A model generated the notes under the pieces. The model did not search any database, was not told the origin of the DNA, and saw nothing but the letters and a program-made list of their open reading frames with translations. This document shows, in pieces, positions 16,109-25,550 of a DNA stretch of 41,664 nucleotides. The position numbers were made by a program, and so were the translations under genes. The DNA is taken from the NCBI GenBank assembly GCA_017556045.1, contig JAFZFF010000058.1, positions 1-41,664 on the forward strand. Direction: 5' to 3'. This stretch comes from Bacteroidaceae bacterium. Its GTDB lineage: Bacteria > Bacteroidota > Bacteroidia > Bacteroidales > Bacteroidaceae. Each line of letters starts with the position of its first letter. Positions within the stretch are counted from its first letter, which is position 1.

Positions 16109-17434
16109 TTATTTTACGTAGTCTTTACCCTGCAACTTGTCCAAGTCGGCCTTGGCAGTGAGGTAATCGTAGATTGACTGCGCATAGGTGAGGCGTGCCT
16201 GTGTGAGTGCTACCTCAGCGCTGTTGAGCTCCAGCACGGTGCCGCGGCCTACTTCGTAGAGCTTCTCTGCGATGTCGCGTCCCTTCTGAGCCTGTGTGAT
16301 AGCCTCCTTGTTACTTGATACCTGCTCTGCGCTGGCAGACATGCTATTGAGGTAGCTCTGCTGCTGCATGGCAAGCTGGCGTGCGGTGTAGTCGCGATTT
16401 TGCATCATCTGAGAGATCTGCAAGTTTGTCTTCTTCATAGCAGAGAAGTTGCTGTACTTGAAGAGGGGTACGCTTACGCTCAGTGATACGTTGCTGTAGG
16501 GGTTCCACTCGTAATCCTTGAACTTGAAGTTGTCAGTCATACAAGTGTACATGTAGTTGAACTGCAGGGCTACCATGGGCATGAAGTTCTGCTTGTTGAG
16601 CGAGAGGGTCTGCTGCAACATGCGAGTGTTCATGTCCATCTGCTGCAGTGAAGTGTTGTTCTGCAATGAGTTGTCGTCTGCGGTGAGGACACCTGCAAAT
16701 ACTGACTCTTCGTAGTCGGCGAGGTTGCCATCGAGTACGATGTTGATCTCCGGCTCAATATTCATCAGTACCACGAGCTGCAAGCGTGAGAGCTCTACAG
16801 CGTTGCGAGCCGAGATTACCGAGGGCTGCAGGTTGCGCATCTGTACCTCTGCGCTAATCTTGTCATATTCGCTTACCTTGCCCTGCTCGAACTTAGCCTT
16901 TACGATGTTGAAGTTGGCCTCGCTCTGTGCGTAGCTCTTTTCCAATACGGCATAGCTGTCTTGAGCCAATAGCATCTGATAGAATGCCTTGGTTACCTGA
17001 TTTACGAGGTCCTGCTTTGAGGCGCGAGCCTGCTCTACTGCCAGTGCCACATCGGTCTTGGTAAGCTTCATGCTCTTGTAGAGAGTGGGGGCGAACACGG
17101 GAAGGCTTACTGAGAGACCGCCCTGGTATTGGTTGGGGATACCGATCTCAATCTTCTGTCCCATCATCACCATTGTCTGCTTCTTGATGGTACGAGTGTA
17201 CGCGCCTGAGAGCGAAGCCTCGGGGAGTAGACCCATCACGGTCTCTTTGTCAGAGATTCTCTTCAACTGCACTGTCTGCTCAGCCACCTCGATGGTGGGG
17301 TTGTCGCTCAGGGCAATCTCTATCGCCTTGTCGAGAGTCAGCTTCAGTGTCTCTTGTGCTGTAGCGCCCAGCGTGCATAGCGCCAAGGCTGCCATCATCA
17401 TCGGTCGTATGCCGATAGTCCACATCTTTCTCAT
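16109..17434 (-). CDS. TolC-family outer membrane efflux channel
   Basis: Outer membrane channel of the efflux complex, 441 residues with a signal peptide cut near GATAQE. It shows two OEP repeats of long helices and short strands: LTLDKAIEIALSDNPTIEVA is the classic OEP start, SKQDLVNQVTKAFYQMLLAQ the first helical hairpin, and YEVGRGTVLELNSAEVALTQ the second repeat. Length matches Bacteroidota TolC/OprM relatives. It lies 25 nt after tetR, so the two are co-transcribed. No lipobox is visible. Confidence 0.93.
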   Translation of the reverse strand: MRKMWTIGIRPMMMAALALCTLGATAQETLKLTLDKAIEIALSDNPTIEVAEQTVQLKRISDKETVMGLLPEASLSGAYTRTIKKQTMVMMGQKIEIGIPNQYQGGLSVSLPVFAPTLYKSMKLTKTDVALAVEQARASKQDLVNQVTKAFYQMLLAQDSYAVLEKSYAQSEANFNIVKAKFEQGKVSEYDKISAEVQMRNLQPSVISARNAVELSRLQLVVLMNIEPEINIVLDGNLADYEESVFAGVLTADDNSLQNNTSLQQMDMNTRMLQQTLSLNKQNFMPMVALQFNYMYTCMTDNFKFKDYEWNPYSNVSLSVSVPLFKYSNFSAMKKTNLQISQMMQNRDYTARQLAMQQQSYLNSMSASAEQVSSNKEAITQAQKGRDIAEKLYEVGRGTVLELNSAEVALTQARLTYAQSIYDYLTAKADLDKLQGKDYVK

Positions 17435-17459
17435 TTTGTTTAGTTGTCTTTTATATTGT

Positions 17460-18071
17460 TTATTTCAGATTCTTGATAATCTCCAGTCCTTTTTCGGTAG
17501 CCATGCCTCGTAGTAGCACCAGCACCACTGAGTTGTATATGACCTCCGCCGGATACTTGCGTACCGAAGGGTTCTTTAGCAGTTTGTCTATTTGGAACCC
17601 ATCTTGCTGGAGGAATACATCGTAGTCAATGTCGTCGCGCAGTAGTCCCTGCTTTACACCCTCCTGCAGCCATCTTTTCACATAGCCGAAGTGTTCCGTA
17701 TGCATTCGGTCAAAGTAGGCCTCCAGTTCGGAGTATCGCATTAGTTCGGTGAAGAACAGTGGGCTTACCTCTCTACTATGTTCGATGACGCGCTTGTAGA
17801 GCAAGAAGATCTGTTCCACTACATTGGTCGACTGCAACAGTGTGTCTCTGATAGCTTCGCAGAATGCTGCCGAGGTCAATTTTACCACTTCGAGCAATAT
17901 AGCCTCTTTGTCAGCAAAGGCTCCATAGAGCGTCTTCTTCGATATGCCCAGCTCGCTGGCCACGTCGTCCATGCGCACCTGCTTGATGCCATGCTGCTGA
18001 AATAGCATGGTAGCCGCATTTATGATGCGCATTCTCAGTTCGTGCTTATCGTTTGTCTTCTCTACGCTCAT
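17460..18071 (-). CDS. TetR-family repressor of the efflux operon
   Basis: DNA-binding regulator, first gene of the pump operon. The start was set at 18071 because the promoter -7 box is at 18101-18108, so the upstream in-frame ATG at 18206 would precede the transcript. The 203-residue product has the TetR helix-turn-helix at about 32-55 (QVRMDDVASELGISKKTLYG, then AFADKEAILL) and a helical ligand domain (YKRVIEHSREVSPLFFTELM region). A 15-bp inverted repeat covers its own promoter, which indicates autorepression. The inducing ligand is unknown. Confidence 0.9.
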   Translation of the reverse strand: MSVEKTNDKHELRMRIINAATMLFQQHGIKQVRMDDVASELGISKKTLYGAFADKEAILLEVVKLTSAAFCEAIRDTLLQSTNVVEQIFLLYKRVIEHSREVSPLFFTELMRYSELEAYFDRMHTEHFGYVKRWLQEGVKQGLLRDDIDYDVFLQQDGFQIDKLLKNPSVRKYPAEVIYNSVVLVLLRGMATEKGLEIIKNLK

Positions 18072-18100
18072 GGGACTCTTTTTATCTTTCAAACCGGATA

Positions 18101-18144
18101 CAAAATTATCGGAAACTTTTGGTATAGCAAAAAGTTTCCGATAA
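18101..18144 (-). promoter_or_regulatory. tetR/efflux operon promoter with overlapping inverted-repeat operator
   Basis: On the minus strand TTTG (18128-18131), 19 nt, TAATTTTG (18101-18108): a full Bacteroidota promoter, ~30 nt before the chosen tetR start. A perfect 15-bp inverted repeat, TTATCGGAAACTTTT (18106-18120) and its complement (18130-18144) with a 9-bp spacer, covers the -33 to -7 interval. A repressor bound here would block sigma contact. Confidence 0.8.
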
Positions 18145-18241
18145 TAAATTCTTGTATTATAACATTGTTTAGCGCGGAATGGTGGCTTGCTCACATTTTT
18201 TAACATAAATGTGGCACCAACTGCACTCTTCGCTTAGCAAA

Positions 18242-18685
18242 TTACTCCTTGAGCAACTTGTCTATAAATGCATTGAGTTCGTCGTCAAGTCCTTCGAGCA
18301 GACTATCGGTCACAAGCAGTGTGTCCTCGTCTACGAGGAGCAACTCAGAGATGCTTTCGCGCTCATCGTCAACAAGTACAAAAGAGTAGGGCATCCATAC
18401 GGCCAAGCGCTCCAGCTCTCCATCGCCATTAGCGGCTTTGATAGCTTCGCGCAAGTCGGCTTCTACCTTAGTGTAGAAATCTTCCTGCTGATACTCCTTC
18501 CATTCGGGCACATCAGCGCAGGCTATCTCCTCATCATTGTCATTGTACACATGCAGACATCCCTCTTGGGTGGGCATGAAATAAAAGTCGGTTGATAGCA
18601 ATTGGTCTTCTTCGCCCGAGTAGAGGGCTGATATTTTGCACAATGCTTCGTTTAGTGCTGCAATAGAGGAGGGTGATAGTTTCAT
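18242..18685 (-). CDS. Acidic protein of unknown function (147 residues)
   Basis: Not recognised. A soluble protein without signal peptide or membrane segment and rich in Glu/Asp; it ends in a strongly acidic helical tail (EGLDDELNAFIDKLLKE). An upstream in-frame ATG at 18718 was rejected because a promoter -7 box overlaps it (18716-18723); the start at 18685 gives the product beginning MKLSPSSIAALNEALC. It stands alone between tetR and ilvD with its own promoter and is not obviously linked to either. Residues 45-65 (STDFYFMPTQEGCLHVYNDN) look like a compact beta region. Confidence 0.65.
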   Translation of the reverse strand: MKLSPSSIAALNEALCKISALYSGEEDQLLSTDFYFMPTQEGCLHVYNDNDEEIACADVPEWKEYQQEDFYTKVEADLREAIKAANGDGELERLAVWMPYSFVLVDDERESISELLLVDEDTLLVTDSLLEGLDDELNAFIDKLLKE

Positions 18686-18715
18686 AATGCCTATTCTATA
18701 TTTCTCTGTTTGCTG

Positions 18716-18748
18716 CAAATATAGACATTATTTTCGAATTACAGCAAA
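18716..18748 (-). promoter_or_regulatory. Promoter of the acidic unknown gene
   Basis: TTTG (18745-18748), 21 nt, TATATTTG (18716-18723) on the minus strand; consensus Bacteroidota promoter ~31 nt before the chosen ATG at 18685. Confidence 0.8.
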
Positions 18749-18789
18749 GTTTTCTTAATATATTTGAGTGCTGTGTCCAATAAAAATTT

Positions 18790-18833
18790 GAGTCCGATAT
18801 ACGAAGTCATCATTGGCTCCCTATATCGGACTC
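18790..18833 (-). terminator. Hairpin after ilvD
   Basis: 12-bp perfect stem GAGTCCGATATA (18790-18801) with TATATCGGACTC (18822-18833), 20-nt loop, 31 nt past the ilvD stop. The stem runs into T-rich sequence on the minus strand. Confidence 0.65.
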
Positions 18834-18864
18834 AGTATTGTTACAGTATCTCTCGGATAAGTAA

Positions 18865-20661
18865 TCAGTCAATCAAGCGTATGGCTCCCTTGTCTGCTGA
18901 GCTTACGAGCGCTGCGTATGCCTTGAGCGCTTTTGATACCTCGCGCTTGCGGGTTACGGGTGTCATGGGGCGTGCTGCGAGCTCTTCATCGCTGAGGCGC
19001 ACGTTGATGGTGCGGTTGGGGATGTCGATGTCGATGATATCTCCTGTGACAATCTTACCGACGTTACCTCCAGCTGCAGCCTCAGGAGAGATGTGTCCGA
19101 TGCTAAGGCCCGATGTACCACCAGAGAAGCGGCCGTCAGTGATGAGGGCACATGCCTTACCCAAGTGCTTAGACTTGATGTATGAGGTGGGGTAGAGCAT
19201 CTCCTGCATACCGGGACCGCCCTTAGGACCTTCGTGAGTGATGACTACTACGTCACCTGCTACGATGTCGCCACCGAGGATACCCTCTACGGCAGCATCT
19301 TGTGAGTCATACACCTTGGCGGGGCCTGAGAACTTCCAGATGCTCTCGTCTACACCTGCAGTCTTCACCACACAACCATCCTGGGCGATATTACCCTTGA
19401 GTACGGCGAGACCACCATCCTTAGAGTAGGCATGCTCAAGGTCGCGTATGCAGCCTTCAGCGCGGTCTGTGTCGAGCTCCTTATAATAGGTCTCTTGCGA
19501 ACCCATGACGTTGCTAAACTTGCGGGCGGGTGCACTGGTATAGATGCGCAACGCATCCTGCATACCATTGGCAATGTTGTATTTCTCCATTGCCTCGGCG
19601 AGAGTAAGTCCATCCACACGCTTCAGTGAGGTGTGTAGCAGATTACCCTTGGCCAACTCGCTCATGATGCCGAGAATACCTCCAGCACGGTTCACATCCT
19701 CGATGTGGTACTTCTGTGTCGTGGGAGCTACCTTACAGATACAGGGCACGCGGCGTGAGAGTGCGTCGATATCATCCATTGTGAAGTCTACGCCAGCCTC
19801 ATTAGCTACAGCCAAGAGGTGCAGTACAGTGTTGGTAGAGCCACCCATAGCGATATCCAGTGTCATGGCATTGAGGAATGCCTCGCGTGTAGCAATGCTC
19901 TTGGGCAGTACGCTCTCGTCGCCATCGCGGTAATACTTATAGGCATTCTCCACTACGAGTTTGGCAGCATCCTTAAAGAGCTGGATGCGGTTCTTATGTG
20001 TTGCCACGATGGTGCCATTGCCAGGGAGAGCAAGGCCGATAGCCTCATTAAGACAGTTCATAGAGTTGGCGGTAAACATACCTGAGCAGCTACCACATCC
20101 GGGGCATGCGCAGCACTCGATAGCTGCTACCTCTTCGTCGCTCACGCTCTCATCGGCCGACTTGATCATCGCATCGATGAGGTCGAGGTGCTGGCCATTC
20201 AGATCACCAGCTTCCATAGGACCTCCCGATACAAATACTGTGGGGATATTCAGGCGCATCGATGCCATGAGCATACCGGGAGTGATCTTGTCGCAGTTGC
20301 TGATGCAGATGAGCGCATCGGCCTTGTGTGCATTACACATATACTCTACGCTATCAGCGATGATGTCACGCGAGGGCAATGAGTAGAGCATACCATCGTG
20401 TCCCATGGCGATACCATCATCGATGGCTATGGTGTTAAACTCTGCTGCATAGCAGCCCAATGCCTCGATCTCACGTTTTACGATCTGACCTATCTCATGC
20501 AAGTGTGTGTGGCCTGGCACAAATTGAGTGAACGAGTTGGCGATGGCCACGATAGGCTTACCCATCATCTCACGTTTCATACCGTTGGCTATCCATAGTG
20601 CGCGGGCTCCTGACATGCGGCGGCCCTCAGTGCTGGTAGCACTTCTAAGTGGGTGTTTCAT
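18865..20661 (-). CDS. ilvD: Dihydroxyacid dehydratase
   Basis: Third step of valine/isoleucine synthesis (and toward leucine and pantothenate): dehydrates 2,3-dihydroxy-3-methyl acids to the 2-keto acids, using an Fe-S cluster. The 598-residue product shows [13 protein letters not shown] (Cys123) and [19 protein letters not shown] (Cys186/189/192 region), the cluster and active-site signatures of IlvD/Edd. The C-terminal [20 protein letters not shown] is also conserved. The usual partners ilvB, ilvN and ilvC are not adjacent; ilvE is ~8 kb away in the same direction. A TACATTTG -7 element lies at 20710-20717. Confidence 0.96.
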   Translation of the reverse strand: MKHPLRSATSTEGRRMSGARALWIANGMKREMMGKPIVAIANSFTQFVPGHTHLHEIGQIVKREIEALGCYAAEFNTIAIDDGIAMGHDGMLYSLPSRDIIADSVEYMCNAHKADALICISNCDKITPGMLMASMRLNIPTVFVSGGPMEAGDLNGQHLDLIDAMIKSADESVSDEEVAAIECCACPGCGSCSGMFTANSMNCLNEAIGLALPGNGTIVATHKNRIQLFKDAAKLVVENAYKYYRDGDESVLPKSIATREAFLNAMTLDIAMGGSTNTVLHLLAVANEAGVDFTMDDIDALSRRVPCICKVAPTTQKYHIEDVNRAGGILGIMSELAKGNLLHTSLKRVDGLTLAEAMEKYNIANGMQDALRIYTSAPARKFSNVMGSQETYYKELDTDRAEGCIRDLEHAYSKDGGLAVLKGNIAQDGCVVKTAGVDESIWKFSGPAKVYDSQDAAVEGILGGDIVAGDVVVITHEGPKGGPGMQEMLYPTSYIKSKHLGKACALITDGRFSGGTSGLSIGHISPEAAAGGNVGKIVTGDIIDIDIPNRTINVRLSDEELAARPMTPVTRKREVSKALKAYAALVSSADKGAIRLID

Positions 20662-20709
20662 TGAATTGTGATTTATGAATTATTGTTTATTGTCCTTTCT
20701 TTATGGTTG

Positions 20710-20717
20710 CAAATGTA
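20710..20717 (-). promoter_or_regulatory. -7 element of ilvD
   Basis: TACATTTG on the minus strand matches TAnnTTTG, ~48 nt upstream of the ilvD ATG. No convincing -33 TTTG at the right spacing. Confidence 0.5.
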
Positions 20718-20856
20718 GAGAGAAAATCCCTACTGCACTAATAAAATGTAAGTTTTTTTATCCTTTCTGTTAAAATTTTGTCAGAGCTGAGGCCCATGGA
20801 ATGTTTTTATCCGTATCTTCGCAGACAGATTAATAGCATATACATAATATATAGGT

Positions 20857-22197
20857 ATGAAAAAACGTAATATTCTATGCGCCGCCTTTGCCCTGGGCTT
20901 GGTGGCTGCAGCTAATGCTCAAGTTAAGTTCGAGGAGTTTTTCCTCCCCAAGACCATGCGCCTCGATTACTACCACGCAGGTGATGCTCAGAGCGAACAC
21001 TTCTTTGTCGATGAGGTCATCGAAGAGCCCTACTGGGCAGGCAATAAGCACTATTTGGTAGACGAACGCCCTGTGGGAAGTCATCAATTCAAGGTTATCG
21101 ACAAAGCTTCGGGTAAGATCATTTATGCTCGAGGCTTCAATACGCTCTTCAATGAGTGGCAGTGTACCCCCGAGGCAAAGACCACAGCCAAGGCCATGCC
21201 CGAGGGCATCGTATTTCCCTATCCGAAGAATGATGTCATCGTAGAGTTCTATACTCGCGAGAATTCCACTGGCACCATGCACAAGAAGTTTACCTACGAG
21301 ATTGATGTCGACAGCTACTTTGTCCGCAAGTCTCGTCCCTCACTCAGCACCATCGACATCCATTATACGGGCAACCCTGCCAAGCGCGTCGATGTGGTCA
21401 TCATCCCCGAGGGCTACACCGAGGCTGAGAAGGATAAGTTTCTCGAGGCCGCCAAGGCTTTTGCCGAAGACATCCTTGGTTATCATCCCTACGATGAGTA
21501 CCGCGATAAGTTTAACTTCCGTGCAGTGTGGGCTCCCAGCGAAGAGTCTGGCATAAGCATCCCTGGCGAACACCTTTGGCGCAGCACTGCTCTCGATGCC
21601 CATTACTACACCTTCGACTCTGAACGCTATCAGATGTTCGAGGACTACCAGCGCGTGCTTGACATCGCAGCCAACGTGCCTTATGAGATTATCTACGTGC
21701 TCACCAACTCACAAAAGTATGGTGGTGGCGGTATCTTCAACTTCTATGGCATCAGCGCAGCCAACATCCCCGGTGCCTCTACCCGCAAGACCTATAGCCA
21801 TGAGTTTGGCCATCTCTTTGTAGGCCTTGCCGACGAGTATGTAGGTGGTACTGAGATGAGCGACCTCTACTTCCAGGGTGTCGAACCTTGGGAGGCTAAC
21901 ATCACCACCCTTGCCAATCTCGACGCTAAGGCTTGGGGACGTATGATACCTGCTGACCAGCGCGCCAAGGCTACCGACCATAGCGGTTGGGAACTCAATC
22001 CTCAGAACCCCAAGAGCCCCGACTATAACCCCAAGAAACCTTGGTCACTCGGCATCTACGAGGGTGGAGGTTATCTACAGCAAGGTGTGTATCGCCCTTG
22101 GCCCAACTGTATGATGAACTGGTTCCACCGCATCGACCTCTACTGCCCTGTATGTGTTGAGGCTATTCGCGAGACTATAGATCTCTATATCAAGTGA
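20857..22197 (+). CDS. Secreted peptidase of family M64 (IgA-peptidase-like zinc metalloprotease)
   Basis: Predicted secreted zinc endopeptidase. The 446-residue product has a signal peptide (cut near ANAQ, residue 22), an N-terminal beta domain of the Peptidase_M64_N type (about 25-155) and a metalloprotease domain with HEFGH at 315-319 in SHEFGHLFVGLADEYVGG; the Asp/Glu after the motif fits the HExxHxxGxxDE pattern of M64. VDVVIIPEGYTEAEKDKFLE is another family signature. M64 includes bacterial IgA proteases, but substrate cannot be read from sequence. It is the only complete protein gene transcribed rightward, divergent from ilvD, and is closed by a hairpin shared with the next gene. Confidence 0.92.
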   Translation: MKKRNILCAAFALGLVAAANAQVKFEEFFLPKTMRLDYYHAGDAQSEHFFVDEVIEEPYWAGNKHYLVDERPVGSHQFKVIDKASGKIIYARGFNTLFNEWQCTPEAKTTAKAMPEGIVFPYPKNDVIVEFYTRENSTGTMHKKFTYEIDVDSYFVRKSRPSLSTIDIHYTGNPAKRVDVVIIPEGYTEAEKDKFLEAAKAFAEDILGYHPYDEYRDKFNFRAVWAPSEESGISIPGEHLWRSTALDAHYYTFDSERYQMFEDYQRVLDIAANVPYEIIYVLTNSQKYGGGGIFNFYGISAANIPGASTRKTYSHEFGHLFVGLADEYVGGTEMSDLYFQGVEPWEANITTLANLDAKAWGRMIPADQRAKATDHSGWELNPQNPKSPDYNPKKPWSLGIYEGGGYLQQGVYRPWPNCMMNWFHRIDLYCPVCVEAIRETIDLYIK

Positions 22198-22216
22198 TGA
22201 GTTGATGTTTTTGAAT

Positions 22217-22251
22217 AAGAAAGGCAATGGGACGTCCCCATTGCCTTTCTT
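22217..22251. terminator. Bidirectional terminator between convergent genes
   Basis: 15-bp perfect stem (22217-22231 with 22237-22251), 5-nt loop, with T-rich or A-rich flank on both sides (AAGAAAGG/CCTTTCTT). It lies between the M64 stop and the stop of the convergent esterase gene. Confidence 0.85.
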
Positions 22252-22265
22252 TAGTATAAGAGGTG

Positions 22266-25200
22266 TTATCGCTTAAATACCACCTTTTTGCCATTTGTGA
22301 TGAATATGCCATTTTGAGGATTGCTGACACGCTGACCAAGGAGGTTGTAGTATACCGTGTCGGTGTCTTTGTCTTTGGTTGCTGTCTCAATGGATGAGAG
22401 TACGGCATCAGTCTCTTCCATCCATGTAGTGAGGTCCTTTACCATCTGTGTGTGATACTTGAAAGAGGTCTTGAAGGCAAATCCATGTCCGCCAGAATCA
22501 AATCGCTTGGTGTGGTAGGGCACGTTGCACTTCTTGAGGGCAATGACGTATGAGGTGCTATTGCGGGGTGGCACTACGCCATCATCGTCGGCCCAGCAGA
22601 CATAAGCTCTGGGGGTCTCCTCGGTGACTTGTTTCTCATTACTATACAGCTCTATGAGGTCAGAAGAGGGCTTCTTGCCCAAGAGGTTCTCGCGCGATCC
22701 GCTATGGGTATAGCTTGAGTTCATGGTGATTACGGGATAGAAGAGTATCTGGAATGCAGGCACCTCATCTCCTCTGGTGTGAGTGGCCACGGTAGATGCC
22801 AAGTGTCCGCCAGCACTGAATCCTATGACGCCTATTTGCCCTGTAGTGACATTGTACTCCTCGGCATGTTCGCGCAGGAAGCTCATGGCTTCGCGGGCTT
22901 GGGTGAGGGGACCATCGTGTGATGTGGGCGGTGTGGTGTAGTGTAGGATGGCTGCGGTGTAGCCCAAATCGTTGAAGAAGGGTACCCAGTCAGTGCCCTC
23001 GTATACACCTGACACGTAAGAATATCCGCCACCAGGCATGATAAGGATAGCACGTCCATTGGCGTTGTCGTCCGAAGATTTGAAGAGTTTAATGACACCG
23101 CCTGCTTCCAATTTGATATTGTCGACGGTCATGACTCCTACTTCGCTGACCGAGAAGATGCTGCCTGCATCGCCTACATTGTAGAAACCCAAGTAACCAC
23201 CTGAGCCACCATACGCATTGATGTATTTGCCGTCTTCATTGTTGGCAAGCAAGAACCCGTCTTCGTGCTCTGAGATCTGCCATCGGTATACGCCCTCGGC
23301 GAGGATGGCGCGATCGTTCACCTTGGCCAAAGTCTTGGTGATATCGGCACGGTTATACACGATGATACCTTCATAGGGATTACCCTGGAATGCCCACTGA
23401 TAGGCGTCGGTCACTGCATCCGCCTTGGTAGGCACGTTGTTACACTTATATTCGCCCTCGCTATTGACATAGTCTTCGCCTCCGTAGAGTCTGAGGTTAT
23501 ACCACTTAGCCTCTTGCAGTGAGGGTGATAGCTCGAAGGGGAGATCCCAGGTAGCAGTGACACGCACTACGTTGTCCTGTCCCTTTACTAAGGTGACGGG
23601 CTCTGCCACGGCATAGGTGGTGTATGCGCGTCGTGGGGCTTGTGCGGGTATCTCAGTGATGATGTCTCCAGTTTGCCCTATGGCGGTGAACTCCTCGAGC
23701 AGATTGCCATCGGTATCCTCTACGCGGTAGGTCACGGTGAGCTGATTAGAGAAGTAGTCATCAAGTATCTGCAATGGCTCAGATATGTCGTAATCTCCTG
23801 TCTCGACGATGGCAATACGGTTGCCATCATCATTGGTCGCCCAGGTGTTCAGTACCACGCCGTATGCGGTGCTGCTGGCAACATTAGCAATATATTCTCC
23901 CACGGCAAGACAGTAGGGGTACTCCTCCTTTGAGCCTACGTAATGCACCTTGAAGGGCTCGAAGTAGGTCTCAGAGAGTTGGATGTTGCTCCAGTCATCG
24001 CGGTAAGGAGTGGGGTTGCGGTAGAGGAACTTCTTTTCGGCGATGCTATAGATATATAGGTTGTCGCCGTAGGGGACGAATGCAAACTCACCTGTGGTAG
24101 TCTCGATGTCGGTCTTTACGGTGTTGGTGACAACATCTCCGTTAGTGCCATAAAATCCGCGTGGCGTAGCGATGGTGTACTTCTTGGCTGCGGGCTTGAA
24201 GACATTCCACTCGGGCAGAGGATTCTTGATCTCTACGCCATCTGCGGCAATGATCTCCAGCAAGCTCTTGGCCCAGATCTCACCCAAGCGCGATGCGCCG
24301 ACGGCACTGGGGTGCAACTGGAATACACCGGCATTGCCATTCTCTTGCGTGAAGAGTGTCTTGTTATTTTCGAAGTACTCCCACACGGCGCGATTACCTG
24401 CGATGACCTGTTCATACTCCTCCGATACCTCATCGATGATGGGGTAGAAGGTCTGCAGGCGATCGAGACCCTCTTGCAGGTACTTAGCGCCATTATATGT
24501 ATTCGGACTATACCAAATGGGGTAGTTGAGCAGAATCTTACATGTAGGTACTGCTGCGATGAGGCCATTGATGATGGTCTTGAGGTTTGACTTATACTCC
24601 TCGAGACTTAGGGGGCCACCATCTTTGGCACTACCGTAAGAGCTATCGTTGGTGCCCAGCATGATAGAGAAGTAGGTGAGTCCACCATTATTCTTATAGA
24701 AAGTCTTGGCCGAGTTCACCACATTCGTGAAGTCTGTTGTCCCAGGCAAGAAGCCTACGGTGGTGATGCCAGAGTGGCCGCCATTGTATAGGTTGGTGGT
24801 AAGTCCAGTAGCCTCCTTCACCAAGTTGCGGCAGATGACAGGGGGAGCCTGTGTCGAAGGAGAGCTGGTGGTGGCACCTGCCGTGATACTATTACCGATG
24901 AAGAGCAGGTTGATCTTCTTCTCCGGCTCTACGGGAGTGACCTCAGTCTCTACGGCGCGGTATACCTGGAAACGGCCCAGAGCTACAAAGGGATTGCCAT
25001 TGTTGTCGTAGCGGTTTGCCTTATCAGCGTGTACGGTCTTCTTCACCACGAAACGCAAGTCTGTATATTCAGCGCCGAGGGCGATGCGGGGCGAGGTGTA
25101 GCGGTCGGGGGCAAACTCCGTGAAGTCGTTTTGCATCTCGGTGAGGTGCTTTACGATAGTCCACTCCCCATCGGGCAGATTGGCAGCCTGTATGATAATC

Positions 25201-25550
25201 TCTGTAGGCGTATCTGTAGCCGTACCCCATGTGGTGCCTAACATGCTGAAGATAATGTCCTTCTCCGCCTTGTTGAGGTGTACCTGCAGGTATGGGTCGG
25301 TGTTTGGGGGCAAACATCCAGGATTGCTCCACGAGGTGTGCCAGATGTATTGGTTCTGACCTACACCATCGCTCTCGGGGCGCAACAGATTAGAGGTGGG
25401 GAACCCATTCTCAGAACTATTGGCTGTGATCTGCGATGCGTTAGTTATCAGAGCCTCACCAGCTTTCCATACAAGTTCAGCTTTTGTCGTGAGCGTTGAT
25501 CCTAATAGGAACAGCGACAATGCAGTAAAGAGTGTTCTCAGCGATTTCAT
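22266..25550 (-). CDS. Secreted two-catalytic-domain esterase (discoidin-like + SGNH + alpha/beta hydrolase)
   Basis: Probable secreted deacylase for plant or host glycans; substrate unknown. The 1094-residue product has a signal peptide (to about TKA, residue 24) and an F5/8-type beta-sandwich (about 25-200). An SGNH hydrolase follows at about 212-435: block I FIGNSITAG with Ser221, GTND at 299-302, His413 in LHPSA. About 450-820 is beta-rich linker sequence. A carbohydrate-esterase-like alpha/beta hydrolase is at about 828-1050: oxyanion segment MPGGGYSY, nucleophile GFSAGGH with Ser912, Asp near 988-990, His1022. The end YNLLGQRVSNPQNGIFITNG then KKVV resembles the last half of a T9SS-type C-terminal signal. 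The Asp usually three residues before the SGNH His is Phe410. It has its own full promoter. Confidence 0.85.
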   Translation of the reverse strand: MKSLRTLFTALSLFLLGSTLTTKAELVWKAGEALITNASQITANSSENGFPTSNLLRPESDGVGQNQYIWHTSWSNPGCLPPNTDPYLQVHLNKAEKDIIFSMLGTTWGTATDTPTEIIIQAANLPDGEWTIVKHLTEMQNDFTEFAPDRYTSPRIALGAEYTDLRFVVKKTVHADKANRYDNNGNPFVALGRFQVYRAVETEVTPVEPEKKINLLFIGNSITAGATTSSPSTQAPPVICRNLVKEATGLTTNLYNGGHSGITTVGFLPGTTDFTNVVNSAKTFYKNNGGLTYFSIMLGTNDSSYGSAKDGGPLSLEEYKSNLKTIINGLIAAVPTCKILLNYPIWYSPNTYNGAKYLQEGLDRLQTFYPIIDEVSEEYEQVIAGNRAVWEYFENNKTLFTQENGNAGVFQLHPSAVGASRLGEIWAKSLLEIIAADGVEIKNPLPEWNVFKPAAKKYTIATPRGFYGTNGDVVTNTVKTDIETTTGEFAFVPYGDNLYIYSIAEKKFLYRNPTPYRDDWSNIQLSETYFEPFKVHYVGSKEEYPYCLAVGEYIANVASSTAYGVVLNTWATNDDGNRIAIVETGDYDISEPLQILDDYFSNQLTVTYRVEDTDGNLLEEFTAIGQTGDIITEIPAQAPRRAYTTYAVAEPVTLVKGQDNVVRVTATWDLPFELSPSLQEAKWYNLRLYGGEDYVNSEGEYKCNNVPTKADAVTDAYQWAFQGNPYEGIIVYNRADITKTLAKVNDRAILAEGVYRWQISEHEDGFLLANNEDGKYINAYGGSGGYLGFYNVGDAGSIFSVSEVGVMTVDNIKLEAGGVIKLFKSSDDNANGRAILIMPGGGYSYVSGVYEGTDWVPFFNDLGYTAAILHYTTPPTSHDGPLTQAREAMSFLREHAEEYNVTTGQIGVIGFSAGGHLASTVATHTRGDEVPAFQILFYPVITMNSSYTHSGSRENLLGKKPSSDLIELYSNEKQVTEETPRAYVCWADDDGVVPPRNSTSYVIALKKCNVPYHTKRFDSGGHGFAFKTSFKYHTQMVKDLTTWMEETDAVLSSIETATKDKDTDTVYYNLLGQRVSNPQNGIFITNGKKVVFKR

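Noticed and set aside
18072..18206. Longer tetR start at 18206
   Set aside because: The extension contains the operator and -7 box, so it would be upstream of transcription; TetR proteins normally begin shortly before the HTH.
20662..20856. Riboswitch or T-box ahead of ilvD or the M64 gene
   Set aside because: Only ~195 nt, A/T-rich, with no recognisable conserved motif or strong stem; a TATCTTCG at 20814-20821 is at best a weak -7 element.
22266..22350. Full type IX secretion signal at the esterase C-terminus
   Set aside because: Only the last half of the pattern (YNLLGQRV ... NGIFITNG) is present; secretion by T9SS cannot be claimed without finding Por/Gld genes.
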